In this document: in pieces, positions 1 to 7,654 of the stretch | How the letters are laid out: each line of letters starts with the position of its first letter | Position numbering within the stretch: position 1 is the first letter of the stretch | Assembly: GCA_016178155.1 (NCBI GenBank) | Contig: JACOTZ010000130.1 | Span: forward strand, 1-36,089 | Reading direction: 5' to 3' | Source: Acidobacteriota bacterium | GTDB taxonomy: Bacteria > Acidobacteriota > Terriglobia > Bryobacterales > Bryobacteraceae | Length of the DNA: 36,089 nt | Notes under the pieces: generated by a model | Database searches by the model: none | What the model saw: the letters and a program-made list of their open reading frames with translations, nothing else | Told to the model about the DNA's origin: nothing | Position numbers and translations under genes: made by a program

Positions 1-390
1 AGTGGCATATAAAGACTCCTGGAACTCTCTGAAGCTCGCCGTCTTCACCAGATAACCATTGGCGCCACCCTCATACGCCAGGCTGACGGTGGCCGGGTCA
101 TTGCAGGAGGAAAACATGACCACAGGTACATGTTTTATCCGCTCGTCATTGCGAATACGGTCGAGCACGGCGAAGCCATCGATGACGGGCATTCGTATGT
201 CCAGCAAGACCAGCGTGTGCCGCTCCTCTCCGCTACAGGCCGCGGCCGCATACTGCTGCAGGACGGCGAGACCCGCCGGTCCGCCGTTGCCGACCAGCAT
301 CGTGTGGAACGGCGGGCACTCTTCGAGCGCAGACTTAATGAGGGTCACCGAGTCGGCATCGTCATCGATCACGATCAACACATTCCGCAT
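1..390 (-). CDS. CheY-like response regulator receiver protein (3' end cut by window edge)
   Basis: The reverse strand reads about 130 residues of a receiver domain from an ATG at 388-390, starting MRNVLIVIDDDAD. It has the acidic cluster after strand 1 (DDD), the phospho-acceptor Asp in LLDIRMPVIDGF, a Ser in VVMFSS at the switch Thr/Ser position, and the conserved Lys in GYLVKTASF. These are the normal catalytic and switch residues of a phosphorylated receiver. The sequence reaches the window edge at the end of the domain (FREFQESLYAT), so I cannot tell whether it is a stand-alone CheY/Rcp1-type protein or has an output domain. An in-frame GTG lies further upstream, so the start is fairly but not fully certain. 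It runs away from the polysaccharide genes, and a functional link to them is not shown. Confidence 0.88.
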   Translation of the reverse strand, partial: MRNVLIVIDDDADSVTLIKSALEECPPFHTMLVGNGGPAGLAVLQQYAAAACSGEERHTLVLLDIRMPVIDGFAVLDRIRNDERIKHVPVVMFSSCNDPATVSLAYEGGANGYLVKTASFREFQESLYAT

Positions 391-1005
391 TCTTGGCGCT
401 CGGGCCCTGGTGCTCTCGAATGTCGGGCGTGCGCATTCCGATTTCTCCCTGATCGCGGGTCGCGGCCTCACCGGCGACTGCTCCCTACGCGGGAGACATG
501 CACGCCCTGTGCGCCAGGCGGCGCGTTTGAACGGAGCTTCCTGCCGGCCATTGGAGATCGCCTGATGCTGACTGCCAATATTATGGGGGTAAGCGGGGCC
601 GATGGTTTTTAGGGTTTGTTCGCCTGGCAAGTTTTTTTGGGGGGGCAATTGGCGCTCAGATAACCCTTAGGGCAGCTCGCGAGCCAGCCGCGCCGGCCGA
701 GGTGCGGCGCCACGCCGGGCCTTTGCGGCCAACGGCTCGCCATGCCCGCCCACGACTCGACAACGGCCCCGACCGGCGTCCAGCGCCTGCTACGACTGAC
801 TTATCAGGTGCTCGAGCCGCGACCGAAACGCCTACCCCGCTAGCGGCGTTCTCGCGGCAGCCGCCGTCCCGTAAATGGTTGCCGGCCGATCTGCATAGCA
901 GGCGGTCCGCGTACAAATTATTCGTATCAAATCTGAAAAGCCTGATAAACTGGAGCCGGTTCTCCGCACGCTCGGCTGGCGCGCCGCGAAAATGTACGAT
1001 TGACC
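391..1005. other. Gene-poor region between the response regulator and the phosphatase
   Basis: About 615 bases with no gene I can support. Open frames on both strands lack recognisable protein sequence and a credible ribosome binding site, and several run antisense into the phosphatase. The stretch holds a poly-T/poly-G run near 631-648 and an AT-rich patch near 910-950, just upstream of the phosphatase. Both flanking genes are transcribed outward, so their promoters should lie here. I could not place a convincing -35/-10 pair. Confidence 0.5.
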
Positions 1006-1755
1006 GTGATCGATCTTCACACCCACATCCTTCCCGGGGTAGATGACGGACCCGCAACCCGTGACGAGGCATTGGAGATGATCCGCCTCGCCGTGGAATC
1101 GGGTACGAAGGCAATCGCCGCAACGCCGCACGCGAACTCGGCGTTTCCATACGACCCCGAGGCCACGCGCGCACTCCTCGCGCAACTTGCCGGCGCCTGC
1201 GACTGCCCGGTCTCTCTGCACCAGGGCTGCGAGCTCCAGCTTTTGGCCGGCAACATCCGGCGGGCTCTCGCCCGGCCCACTGACTACACGATCAACGGCC
1301 GCTCGTACCTGCTCGTGGAGTTTTCCGACTTCACCATTCCTCCCGCGATTGACGAGATATTTTCGGAGATGGGCGGTGCGGGCATCCGGCCGCTGATCGC
1401 CCATCCGGAGCGTAACCGGCTGCTGGTCGACGGCCGCGACCGCTTGCGCAAGTGGGTGAGCCACGGCGTTGCGCTGCAGCTTACCGCCGACTCCGTGCTC
1501 GGCCGCTACGGAAAGCGCGCCGAGGCCGCCGCGCTCGAGTGGATCGCGGACGGCCTCGCGAGTGTCCTCGCGAGCGACGGGCACGACCTGCAGCAACGCC
1601 CGCCTTCACTCGCGCCCGCTTTTGACTTCATCGCGCGCGAGTTCGGCGGCGCGCGCGCGGAGCAACTGTTCCGCACCGCGCCCGCCGCCATTTTGGCGGG
1701 AGAGCCGGTCGCCTCGCCGCCTCCTGCTCCGCGGCGCCGCTGGTTTTTCCTGTAG
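1006..1755 (+). CDS. CpsB/YwqE-family PHP-type tyrosine-protein phosphatase
   Basis: A 249-residue PHP-fold metal-dependent phosphatase of the CpsB/CapC/YwqE family. Family members remove phosphate from tyrosines of bacterial BY-kinases and so control capsule chain length and export. Visible metal-site motifs, in order, are the N-terminal IDLHTHILPGVDDG, TPHAN, the EFSDF segment, AHPERN and the C-terminal SDGHD. Length and motif order match the family. I chose GTG at 1006, because the mature family start is M-I-D-x-H. A TTG at 1000 in the same frame would add two residues. The likely substrate is the Wzc-like kinase at 5167-7548. The phosphatase is separated from it by the divergent gene at 1836-2987 and is probably on its own transcript. 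Confidence 0.93.
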   Translation: MIDLHTHILPGVDDGPATRDEALEMIRLAVESGTKAIAATPHANSAFPYDPEATRALLAQLAGACDCPVSLHQGCELQLLAGNIRRALARPTDYTINGRSYLLVEFSDFTIPPAIDEIFSEMGGAGIRPLIAHPERNRLLVDGRDRLRKWVSHGVALQLTADSVLGRYGKRAEAAALEWIADGLASVLASDGHDLQQRPPSLAPAFDFIAREFGGARAEQLFRTAPAAILAGEPVASPPPAPRRRWFFL

Positions 1756-1835
1756 CTCCGCGGCTCTGCCCAACCAGTGAAGCCCCGGGGCCGGCGGTTC
1801 CGCAAACGCTCGCAGGCGTTGCCGGGAAATCCATG

Positions 1836-2987
1836 TCAGGACGCCGTGACCAGCCGCACCGCGTCTATCCAGACCACACCCCGTATTTTGTTGTCGAACT
1901 TTCGGGATTTTGTCCGGCAAACCTCCACGCGTAGCGTACGGCCCTTCTCCGTCCGGAAGACGGCCGATACTCTCCGCCAGCCGTCCGTGCCGCCGCTGAC
2001 GGCGCTGGTGGATACGCCCGGGCCCTCGGGGTCCCCCGTATCCACGGCTCGCAAAAATACACCCTGGTCGCTCGTCAGACCTTGCGTGCGGACCGAACAT
2101 TTCAGCACGTAAGAGCCTGCGGGCACGTACGCAAGCTGCCAGACGTTGCGGTAGTCGACGTTCTCTTTGCCGAGAAACTCAACACGCAGCGACGCCGTAC
2201 CCCCCAGCCTCACAACCGTGTCGCGCACCGCCGTAGCCGATTCCGCCGGTTCGATCCGCCAGTCCATCGCTGAGCCGGTGAATGCCATTTCAAAACCCCC
2301 GTTGAACAGCAGGTTCCGAGCCGGATAATCGGCATCGGCGCCGGCTTTATGCGCCGCCCAGACCGCCTGCGCCGTCTGCCCCTGCCGAGTCCGGACCAAC
2401 GCCTCCACGACCCGGATGGCGTCCGCGTCGGTGGCAAGGCGCCGCTGCGCGAGAAACCGCCATGCCTCCATTGTGTCCGGCACCCTGCCCGCCTCCGCCA
2501 GGTGCAGAAAGTACGACCGTAACGCCCGCGAATTCCCACAATTCGCCGCGACCACGCGCGCCGGCCCCGTGCCGAGGTCCGCCAGATACTTAAAGAGAAT
2601 GCCGTCATAAGCCGGTGTCAGCGACAGGATGCGAACCGCCGCCGTCAGCACCTCCCCGCCGCGCCCCGCCGCCAGGTCGCAATGCAGGCCGCGCAGCCAC
2701 ACGACCGGCACGTTCGGTCCCAGCTCACGCGCCCGCCGCATGCATTGCCGCGCCCGCTGTTCCTGCCCGGCGCGCCACAACGCCTCCGCCGCGTCGCACC
2801 AGGCAAACGCGGACGCGGGGTTCGCCCCCACCGCCTCAATCGCCGCGGACACTTCGGCGCCGCCCGGGCGAGTCGCTGCCTGATCGCACCCACTCTGAAA
2901 AATCGAGTAGCAGAGCACGAAACTCGCCCCTGCGGCGCTCGCCAATCGTACCCAGGTCTGTGATTTCACGCGCAGTGCGCGTATCAT
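1836..2987 (-). CDS. TPR-type envelope protein with C-terminal jelly-roll-like domain
   Basis: 383 residues. A hydrophobic segment (about residues 12-28) ends in FQSGC and looks like a signal peptide or membrane anchor. The lipobox is weak because the -3 residue is Gln. Residues about 40-225 are alpha-helical with TPR-like spacing (NPASAFAWCDAAEALWRAG, RARQCMRRARELGP). From about residue 235 a beta-rich domain begins with NLLFNGGFE, the usual opening of CBM4/9-like jelly rolls, and ends in VVWIDAVRLV. ATG 2987 was chosen over an upstream ATG at 3071 because a close Shine-Dalgarno (AAAGGTGAT, 2988-2996) precedes it and a promoter-like pair lies between the two starts. Such TPR/CBM-like proteins are common beside exopolysaccharide genes. 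The biochemical role is unknown. Confidence 0.78.
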   Translation of the reverse strand: MIRALRVKSQTWVRLASAAGASFVLCYSIFQSGCDQAATRPGGAEVSAAIEAVGANPASAFAWCDAAEALWRAGQEQRARQCMRRARELGPNVPVVWLRGLHCDLAAGRGGEVLTAAVRILSLTPAYDGILFKYLADLGTGPARVVAANCGNSRALRSYFLHLAEAGRVPDTMEAWRFLAQRRLATDADAIRVVEALVRTRQGQTAQAVWAAHKAGADADYPARNLLFNGGFEMAFTGSAMDWRIEPAESATAVRDTVVRLGGTASLRVEFLGKENVDYRNVWQLAYVPAGSYVLKCSVRTQGLTSDQGVFLRAVDTGDPEGPGVSTSAVSGGTDGWRRVSAVFRTEKGRTLRVEVCRTKSRKFDNKIRGVVWIDAVRLVTAS

Positions 2988-3015
2988 ATCACCTTTCAGC
3001 CGCGAGTCCCGAGTT

Positions 3016-3044
3016 ATTTTATCGGCGTCCGCGACAAATGACCA
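3016..3044 (-). promoter_or_regulatory. Sigma70-like promoter for the TPR protein
   Basis: On the minus strand TGGTCA (3039-3044) and TAAAAT (3016-3021) are separated by 17 bases. This would start transcription near 3009, just upstream of the chosen ATG at 2987 and inside the longer alternative reading frame, which supports the shorter start. The match is moderate. Confidence 0.45.
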
Positions 3045-3134
3045 GAACCGGGCGGAATTATCTGAGGTCAACGGTCGGGTCAGGGCTTGTAACGAAACGA
3101 ACTCTCCGGCATTTCCTTTCAGGCATTTCTTATC

Positions 3135-3163
3135 TTGATTCGAGTCCGGGGAGCCGATATAGT
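3135..3163 (+). promoter_or_regulatory. Sigma70-like promoter of the main polysaccharide operon
   Basis: TTGATT (3135-3140) and TATAGT (3158-3163) with an exact 17-base spacer. This is the best promoter match I found in the window. It lies about 140 bases before the antiterminator gene at 3301, leaving a leader of roughly 130 nt. No JUMPstart/ops-like GGTAGC element is visible in that leader. Together with the minus-strand promoter at 3016-3044 it forms a divergent promoter region. Confidence 0.6.
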
Positions 3164-3300
3164 GTGTACGACAACGTAAGACGAGGGAGCGCCCGGGAAC
3201 GAAAAAAGACGGTTAGCCGGGCTGTCGCGTTGGTCTCTGGCGTCCCCAGGAGCGCGATTCATGGGACATACAGAGCGTAAGCTCTATCCAAAATTCGGCC

Positions 3301-3870
3301 ATGCATACCGATGCGAGTCCTGCCCTGCAGTGGTTTGCTATTACCACAAAGCCCAACCTCGAAAAATCAGTAACCGCCTCGCTCGCGGGCAGAGGATTGT
3401 CCTCGTTTCTGCCGACGTATGGCGCACGCCGGATATGGTCGGACCGAATTAAGGACATCGAGCAGCCCTTATTTCCCGGCTATACGTTCTGCCAGTTCAT
3501 GGCGGAGCGCCGCGCCGCGATTCTCTCCGTCAGCGGCGTCACGTCGATTGTCGGCTTCGGCCGTGGGCCCGTCCCGGTTGAGGAGGACGAAATGGCCGCT
3601 CTCCGCGCCATCGTGGCCTCCGGCGCGGCCGCTTTGGCCTGGCCCTTCGTCCGTGTGGGCGACCGTGTCCGCGTTAGCCGGGGCGCCCTCGCCGGCCTCG
3701 AGGGGATCCTCGTCAGCGACAAGAGCCGCTGGCGCGTGGTCGTCTCTATCACTCTGCTGCAGCGCTCGGTTGCAGTCGAAATCGATCGCGATTGGCTCCG
3801 TCCCGTCCGCGGGTTTGACCCCCGGCGAGCTGGATCGCGTGACCCGATCCCGCGGGAGCTATCCCCATGA
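3301..3870 (+). CDS. UpxY/RfaH-type NusG-family transcription antiterminator
   Basis: 189 residues. The N-terminal NGN domain starts at about residue 10 (WFAITTKPNLEKSV, LSSFLPTY, then LFPGYTFCQF), the standard pattern of NusG paralogues. A KOW-like segment at about residues 118-150 reads VRVGDRVRVSRGALAGLEG. Specialised NusG paralogues (RfaH, LoaP, UpxY) sit first in long surface-polysaccharide operons and let RNA polymerase read through the whole unit. First position in an operon of almost 19 kb fits that role. A housekeeping NusG would normally sit with secE and ribosomal protein genes, which are absent. The stop overlaps the next start (ATGA, 3867-3870). Confidence 0.9.
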   Translation: MHTDASPALQWFAITTKPNLEKSVTASLAGRGLSSFLPTYGARRIWSDRIKDIEQPLFPGYTFCQFMAERRAAILSVSGVTSIVGFGRGPVPVEEDEMAALRAIVASGAAALAWPFVRVGDRVRVSRGALAGLEGILVSDKSRWRVVVSITLLQRSVAVEIDRDWLRPVRGFDPRRAGSRDPIPRELSP

Positions 3871-4145
3871 GCGATGACGAGCTGAAACGCAAGGACCGCA
3901 TCATCACGGTCCGCGTTTCCTCGGAGGAGTACTCCGACCTGAAGCGGCTTCACCGGGAGCACGGCGCTCCCAATCTTTCCGAGTTCGCCCGTTCTGCGAT
4001 GCAGAAGGCGATCTCGGCTACCGGGATCGAGCACAGAGTGGAGCAAATCGACAGCCACATCGGCGCGCTCGACCGCAAGCTCGACCAGCTCACGGAAATG
4101 GTCCAGGACATTCATGACGCCAAATCATCCCGGCCGGGCGAATAG
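3867..4145 (+). CDS. Small ribbon-helix-helix-like protein with coiled-coil tail
   Basis: 92 residues. Residues about 11-50 resemble a ribbon-helix-helix fold: a beta-strand segment (RIITVRVSSEEY), a first helix (SDLKRLHREHG) and a second helix opened by NLSEFARSAM. Residues about 55-85 have heptad-like hydrophobic spacing (VEQIDSHIGALDRKLDQL), suggesting a coiled coil. It overlaps the antiterminator by 4 bases and the export protein gene by 32 bases, so its translation is coupled to both. RHH proteins usually bind DNA as dimers, so a regulatory role is likely but inferred. In Bacteroides capsule loci the gene after upxY is upxZ, an inhibitor of other antiterminators. This gene has that position but I see no sequence resemblance. 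Confidence 0.8.
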   Translation: MSDDELKRKDRIITVRVSSEEYSDLKRLHREHGAPNLSEFARSAMQKAISATGIEHRVEQIDSHIGALDRKLDQLTEMVQDIHDAKSSRPGE

Positions 4146-5133
4146 GATCGCGTGCCGCCTTGCCGCCGCGCTCTGGCTGCTTTTTGCGGCCGCGGCCCCA
4201 CCCGCCCGCGGCGCCGCTGCAGGCCCGGCCACGGCCGCCGCCGAGCGTGTCTCCGCCGCCCCGGCTTCCGAATACCGGCTCGGCCCCGAGGACCGGCTGT
4301 TCATCCACATCCTCGATCTCGACGAGATTGACCCGGCCCGGCCGGTCAGCGTCGATGCCCACGGCAGCATTAATCTGCCGGTGGCCGGCCGCGTCCAGGC
4401 TGCCGGCCTGACCGCGGACGAGCTCGAATCCGAGCTCCGCCGCCGCCTCTCCGGCATCCTCCAGGAGCCGGAGGTCACGGTCACGGTCTCCGAGTTCCGT
4501 TCTCACCCTGTATCCATCCTGGGCGCGGTAAAGAACCCGGGTGTCCATCAGGTGCACGGCCGCAAGACCTTGTTCGAGATCCTCTCCCTCGCCGGGGGCC
4601 TGAATGCCGACGCCGGCAACGCCATCAAGATCACACGGCGCAAAACCGCCGGCCCCATGCCGCTCCCTTCCGTGGACGACCCCACCGGCGAGTTCCGGGT
4701 CGCCGAGGTCTCGGTCCGGTCGGTGATGGAGGCCAAGAATCCCCAGGAAAACATCGAGGTTCTGCCACACGATGTGATCTCGGTCCCCAAGGCCGACCTC
4801 GTTTACGTGATCGGCGCGGTGCGCCGCTCCGGCGGGTTCACGCTCTCGGAGAAAGAAAACATCTCGGTGCTGCAGGCGCTCTCCCTGGCCGAAGGGCTCG
4901 ATCGCGTGGCCTCCCCCAAGAGCGCACGCATCCTTCGGCCGGTTGCCGGCTCGGAGGCGCGCCGGGAAATTCCGGTTGACCTCAAGCAGATCCTGGCCGG
5001 CCGGTCGCAGGATTTGCCGCTCCGTGCGAACGATATTCTGTTTGTCCCCGTCAGCGGCGCCAAGTCCGCTGCCCTGCGCGGTCTGGAGGCCGCCATCCAG
5101 CTCGGCACCGGCATCGCCATCTACCGCCGCTGA
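4114..5133 (+). CDS. Wza-like outer-membrane polysaccharide export protein
   Basis: 339 residues. An N-terminal signal sequence (LAAALWLLFAAAAPPARGAAA) ends near residue 35 without a lipobox Cys, unlike E. coli Wza, which is a lipoprotein. A polysaccharide export domain (about residues 53-127) begins YRLGPEDRLFIHILDLDEID and includes VDAHGSINLPVAGRV. Two SLBB-type repeats follow: one from SILGAVKNPGVHQV and one from VYVIGAVRRSGGFTL. The C-terminus is short (LEAAIQLGTGIAIYRR) and could be a small membrane helix. The family forms the periplasmic/outer-membrane conduit for polymer, working with the Wzc-like protein directly downstream. The 5' end overlaps the RHH gene by 32 bases. Confidence 0.93.
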   Translation: MTPNHPGRANRIACRLAAALWLLFAAAAPPARGAAAGPATAAAERVSAAPASEYRLGPEDRLFIHILDLDEIDPARPVSVDAHGSINLPVAGRVQAAGLTADELESELRRRLSGILQEPEVTVTVSEFRSHPVSILGAVKNPGVHQVHGRKTLFEILSLAGGLNADAGNAIKITRRKTAGPMPLPSVDDPTGEFRVAEVSVRSVMEAKNPQENIEVLPHDVISVPKADLVYVIGAVRRSGGFTLSEKENISVLQALSLAEGLDRVASPKSARILRPVAGSEARREIPVDLKQILAGRSQDLPLRANDILFVPVSGAKSAALRGLEAAIQLGTGIAIYRR

Positions 5134-5166
5134 GCCGCATCTACCTGATCGCTCATCCCGAGGCCC

Positions 5167-7548
5167 ATGGATTCCAAGCACCCGAATCAAGAACTCGTTC
5201 CCGCTGGCGCCCGCGTTCCAGCCCGCCCCGGCTACATCGACGTGCCCGCTCCCTACTATGGCGGCGAGGCCTACGCCGCCGAGGACGGCGGCGGCCTGCT
5301 CGAGTACTGGCGCATCATCCGCCGGCGCCGCGGCGCGCTCATCCTGATTGCCTTCTGCTGCCTGCTCGCGGCGGTGCTCATTACCCTGCCGCAGACGCCG
5401 GTGTATCAGGCTCGCGCCTCGCTCGAAATCCAGAATCTCAATGAGAATTTCCTCAACATCAAAGAAGTCAGCCCGGTGAGCGAATCCTCCGCGTATAACG
5501 CCCTGACCGATATCCAGACCCAGATCAGGATCCTCCAGAGCGAGAGCCTGCTCGATCGCGTGAAGCAAAAGCTCAAGGCGGAGTACGGTGAGGGCCTGAA
5601 GCCTGTCGCCTCCCGCATCACCGCCTGGCGCCAGGCGCTCAACCTGCCTGAACCCGCCCCCACGGATGCGCGCGAGGAGACGCTGAAGAGCGTCGCCGAC
5701 AGCTTGACGGTGCGCGCCGCGGGCCAGACGCGCATCATCGAAGTGCGCGCCGACTCGATCGACCCGGCCCTCGCCGCCGCCTTCGCCAACGCCCTCCTCA
5801 ACGAGTTCATCGACCAGAACATGGAGGCCCGCTGGAAAATGTCGCAGCGTACCGGCGACTGGCTCTCGCGCCAGCTCGACGACATGCGCATCAACCTCGA
5901 GCACTCCGAAGATGCCCTGCAGTCCTACGCCCGCCAGACCGGGCTCCTGTTCACGTCCGAAAAACAGAATATCTCCGAGGAGAAGCTCCGCCAGCTCCAG
6001 GCCGAACTCTCGAAAGCCCAGGCCGACCGCGTCTCCCGCCAGTCTCGTTACGAGATGGCGAGGAGCGCGTCGCCGGAGGCGCTGCCCGACGTGCTCAACG
6101 ACCGCTCGCTGCGCGATTACCAGACCAAGCTGACCGACCTTCGCCGCGCGGAGGCCGAGATGATCGCCACCTACAAGCCGGAGTACAGCAAGGTCAAGCG
6201 GGTCCAGGCACAGATCGCGCCGCTCGAAGCCGCTCTCGAGCGGGAACGCTCCGCCATTATCGGCCGCATCAGGAACGAATACGACGAAGCGCTCCGCCGC
6301 GAGAAGCTGCTCACCACCGACTACGCGGGCCAGGCCCGCCTGGTCAACGCCGAGGCTGAGAAGGCCATCCAGTACAACATCCTCAAACGCGAGGTCGATA
6401 CCAACCGCCAGCTTTATGAATCCATGCTGCAGCGCGTGAAGGAGTCGAGCATCGCCTCCGCCATGAAGGCCTCGAACGTCCGCATCGTGGACGCCGCCCG
6501 GCCGCCAAAGTCGCCTTACAAACCGAAGCTGCTCTGGAACAGCGCGCTCGGTCTTCTGGGCGGTCTCTTTCTCGGCGTGTTTTTCATCGTTATGCGCGAG
6601 CGCGCCGACCGCACGCTCCAGGAGCCGGGCGACGCCGCCTTCTACGTCGGCCTGCCGGAGCTCGGCGTCATTCCCTCCGCCGAAGCCTCCGCCCGCCAGC
6701 GGCTTTACTACATCCGGCGCAGGAAGCTCGCCGCGGCGGAGGGCGCCGCCGAGGCGAAATCCGTGCTCAGCATCGCCAAGGCCGCGCCCGCGCACGACGA
6801 CCGCGTGGAACTTGTCACCTGGCAGCGCAAGCCTTCCATGATCGCCGAGGCGTTTCGCGTCACCCTGACTTCCATCCTCTTCTCCGGCCATAACGGCAGC
6901 CGCCCGCGGGTCCTGGTCCTCACCAGCCCGGGACCGGGGGAAGGGAAGACCACGGTGGTCAGCAACCTGGGCATCGCCATCGCCGAGATCCGCCAGAAGG
7001 TGCTGCTGATCGATGCCGATCTCCGCAAGCCGCGCCTGCACGACATTTTCGCGGTGCCCAACGAGCGCGGCCTCAGTACGCTGCTCGAGCAGCGCCCGCT
7101 CCCCGCCGGGGCGCTCGAAGAGCTCATCCACGCCACCTCGGTGCCCGGCCTGTTCGTGCTCCCCAGCGGTCCGCCGACCGCCGCCGCCGCGAATTTGCTC
7201 CATTCGCCCAGCCTGGCCGCGGTCCTCGAGCGCGCGCGCGAGAGCTTCGATATGGTCCTCATCGATACGCCGCCGATGCTCCAGATGCCCGACGCCCGCG
7301 TGGTCGGACGGGTCAGTGACGCGGTCCTGCTGGTCGCCCGCGCCGGTAACACCACGCGCGATACCGCCGTTGCCGCCCGCCAGAGGTTCGCCGAGGACGG
7401 GATCCGCCTCCTCGGGACGGTTCTCAACAATTGGGATTTCAAGGCATCACCCTCCGGCTATTCCCGGTACTACGGCGGCTACAACGGATATTCGAACGCG
7501 TACAGTCACGTGAAGCCCGAGCCGCAGGCCACCACGAGCTCGAAATGA
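5167..7548 (+). CDS. Wzc-like polysaccharide co-polymerase and tyrosine autokinase (BY-kinase)
   Basis: 793 residues. The N-terminal Wzz-type region begins near residue 40 with YWRIIRRRRGALI and a first membrane helix. A long coiled-coil periplasmic region follows, then the proline motif ARPPKSPYKPK (about 440-452) and a second membrane helix (about 457-477). The cytoplasmic kinase domain has Walker A GPGEGKTT (about 588-595), Walker A' VLLIDADLRKPR (about 612-624) and Walker B MVLIDTPP (about 695-702). The C-terminus carries a Tyr/Gly-rich cluster (YSRYYGGYNGYSNAYSH), the expected autophosphorylation tail. The protein controls chain length and export with the Wza-like protein and is a probable substrate of the phosphatase at 1006-1755. 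It is a single polypeptide, as in Proteobacteria, not split as in Firmicutes. Confidence 0.96.
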   Translation: MDSKHPNQELVPAGARVPARPGYIDVPAPYYGGEAYAAEDGGGLLEYWRIIRRRRGALILIAFCCLLAAVLITLPQTPVYQARASLEIQNLNENFLNIKEVSPVSESSAYNALTDIQTQIRILQSESLLDRVKQKLKAEYGEGLKPVASRITAWRQALNLPEPAPTDAREETLKSVADSLTVRAAGQTRIIEVRADSIDPALAAAFANALLNEFIDQNMEARWKMSQRTGDWLSRQLDDMRINLEHSEDALQSYARQTGLLFTSEKQNISEEKLRQLQAELSKAQADRVSRQSRYEMARSASPEALPDVLNDRSLRDYQTKLTDLRRAEAEMIATYKPEYSKVKRVQAQIAPLEAALERERSAIIGRIRNEYDEALRREKLLTTDYAGQARLVNAEAEKAIQYNILKREVDTNRQLYESMLQRVKESSIASAMKASNVRIVDAARPPKSPYKPKLLWNSALGLLGGLFLGVFFIVMRERADRTLQEPGDAAFYVGLPELGVIPSAEASARQRLYYIRRRKLAAAEGAAEAKSVLSIAKAAPAHDDRVELVTWQRKPSMIAEAFRVTLTSILFSGHNGSRPRVLVLTSPGPGEGKTTVVSNLGIAIAEIRQKVLLIDADLRKPRLHDIFAVPNERGLSTLLEQRPLPAGALEELIHATSVPGLFVLPSGPPTAAAANLLHSPSLAAVLERARESFDMVLIDTPPMLQMPDARVVGRVSDAVLLVARAGNTTRDTAVAARQRFAEDGIRLLGTVLNNWDFKASPSGYSRYYGGYNGYSNAYSHVKPEPQATTSSK

Positions 7549-7654
7549 TCGGCTTCCACGGCGGCAGGACCTGAGTGCGAGCCAACGCGGCTGGGCAAAT
7601 GCCCGAGGGGCAATCGAACGCGGCTTCAAAACACCATCTTCGTGGTCGACGCTG

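Noticed and set aside
3164-3300. Search for a JUMPstart/ops element in the operon leader.
   Set aside because: No GGTAGC or similar core is present. UpxY-type antiterminators are not known to need that exact element.
4090-7203. A very long open frame (over 1,000 codons) on the minus strand opposite the export protein and kinase genes.
   Set aside because: Its translation has low-complexity Gly/Ala/Arg/Asp/Leu composition and no family motifs. It is the mirror of GC-rich third positions in two strongly supported plus-strand genes.
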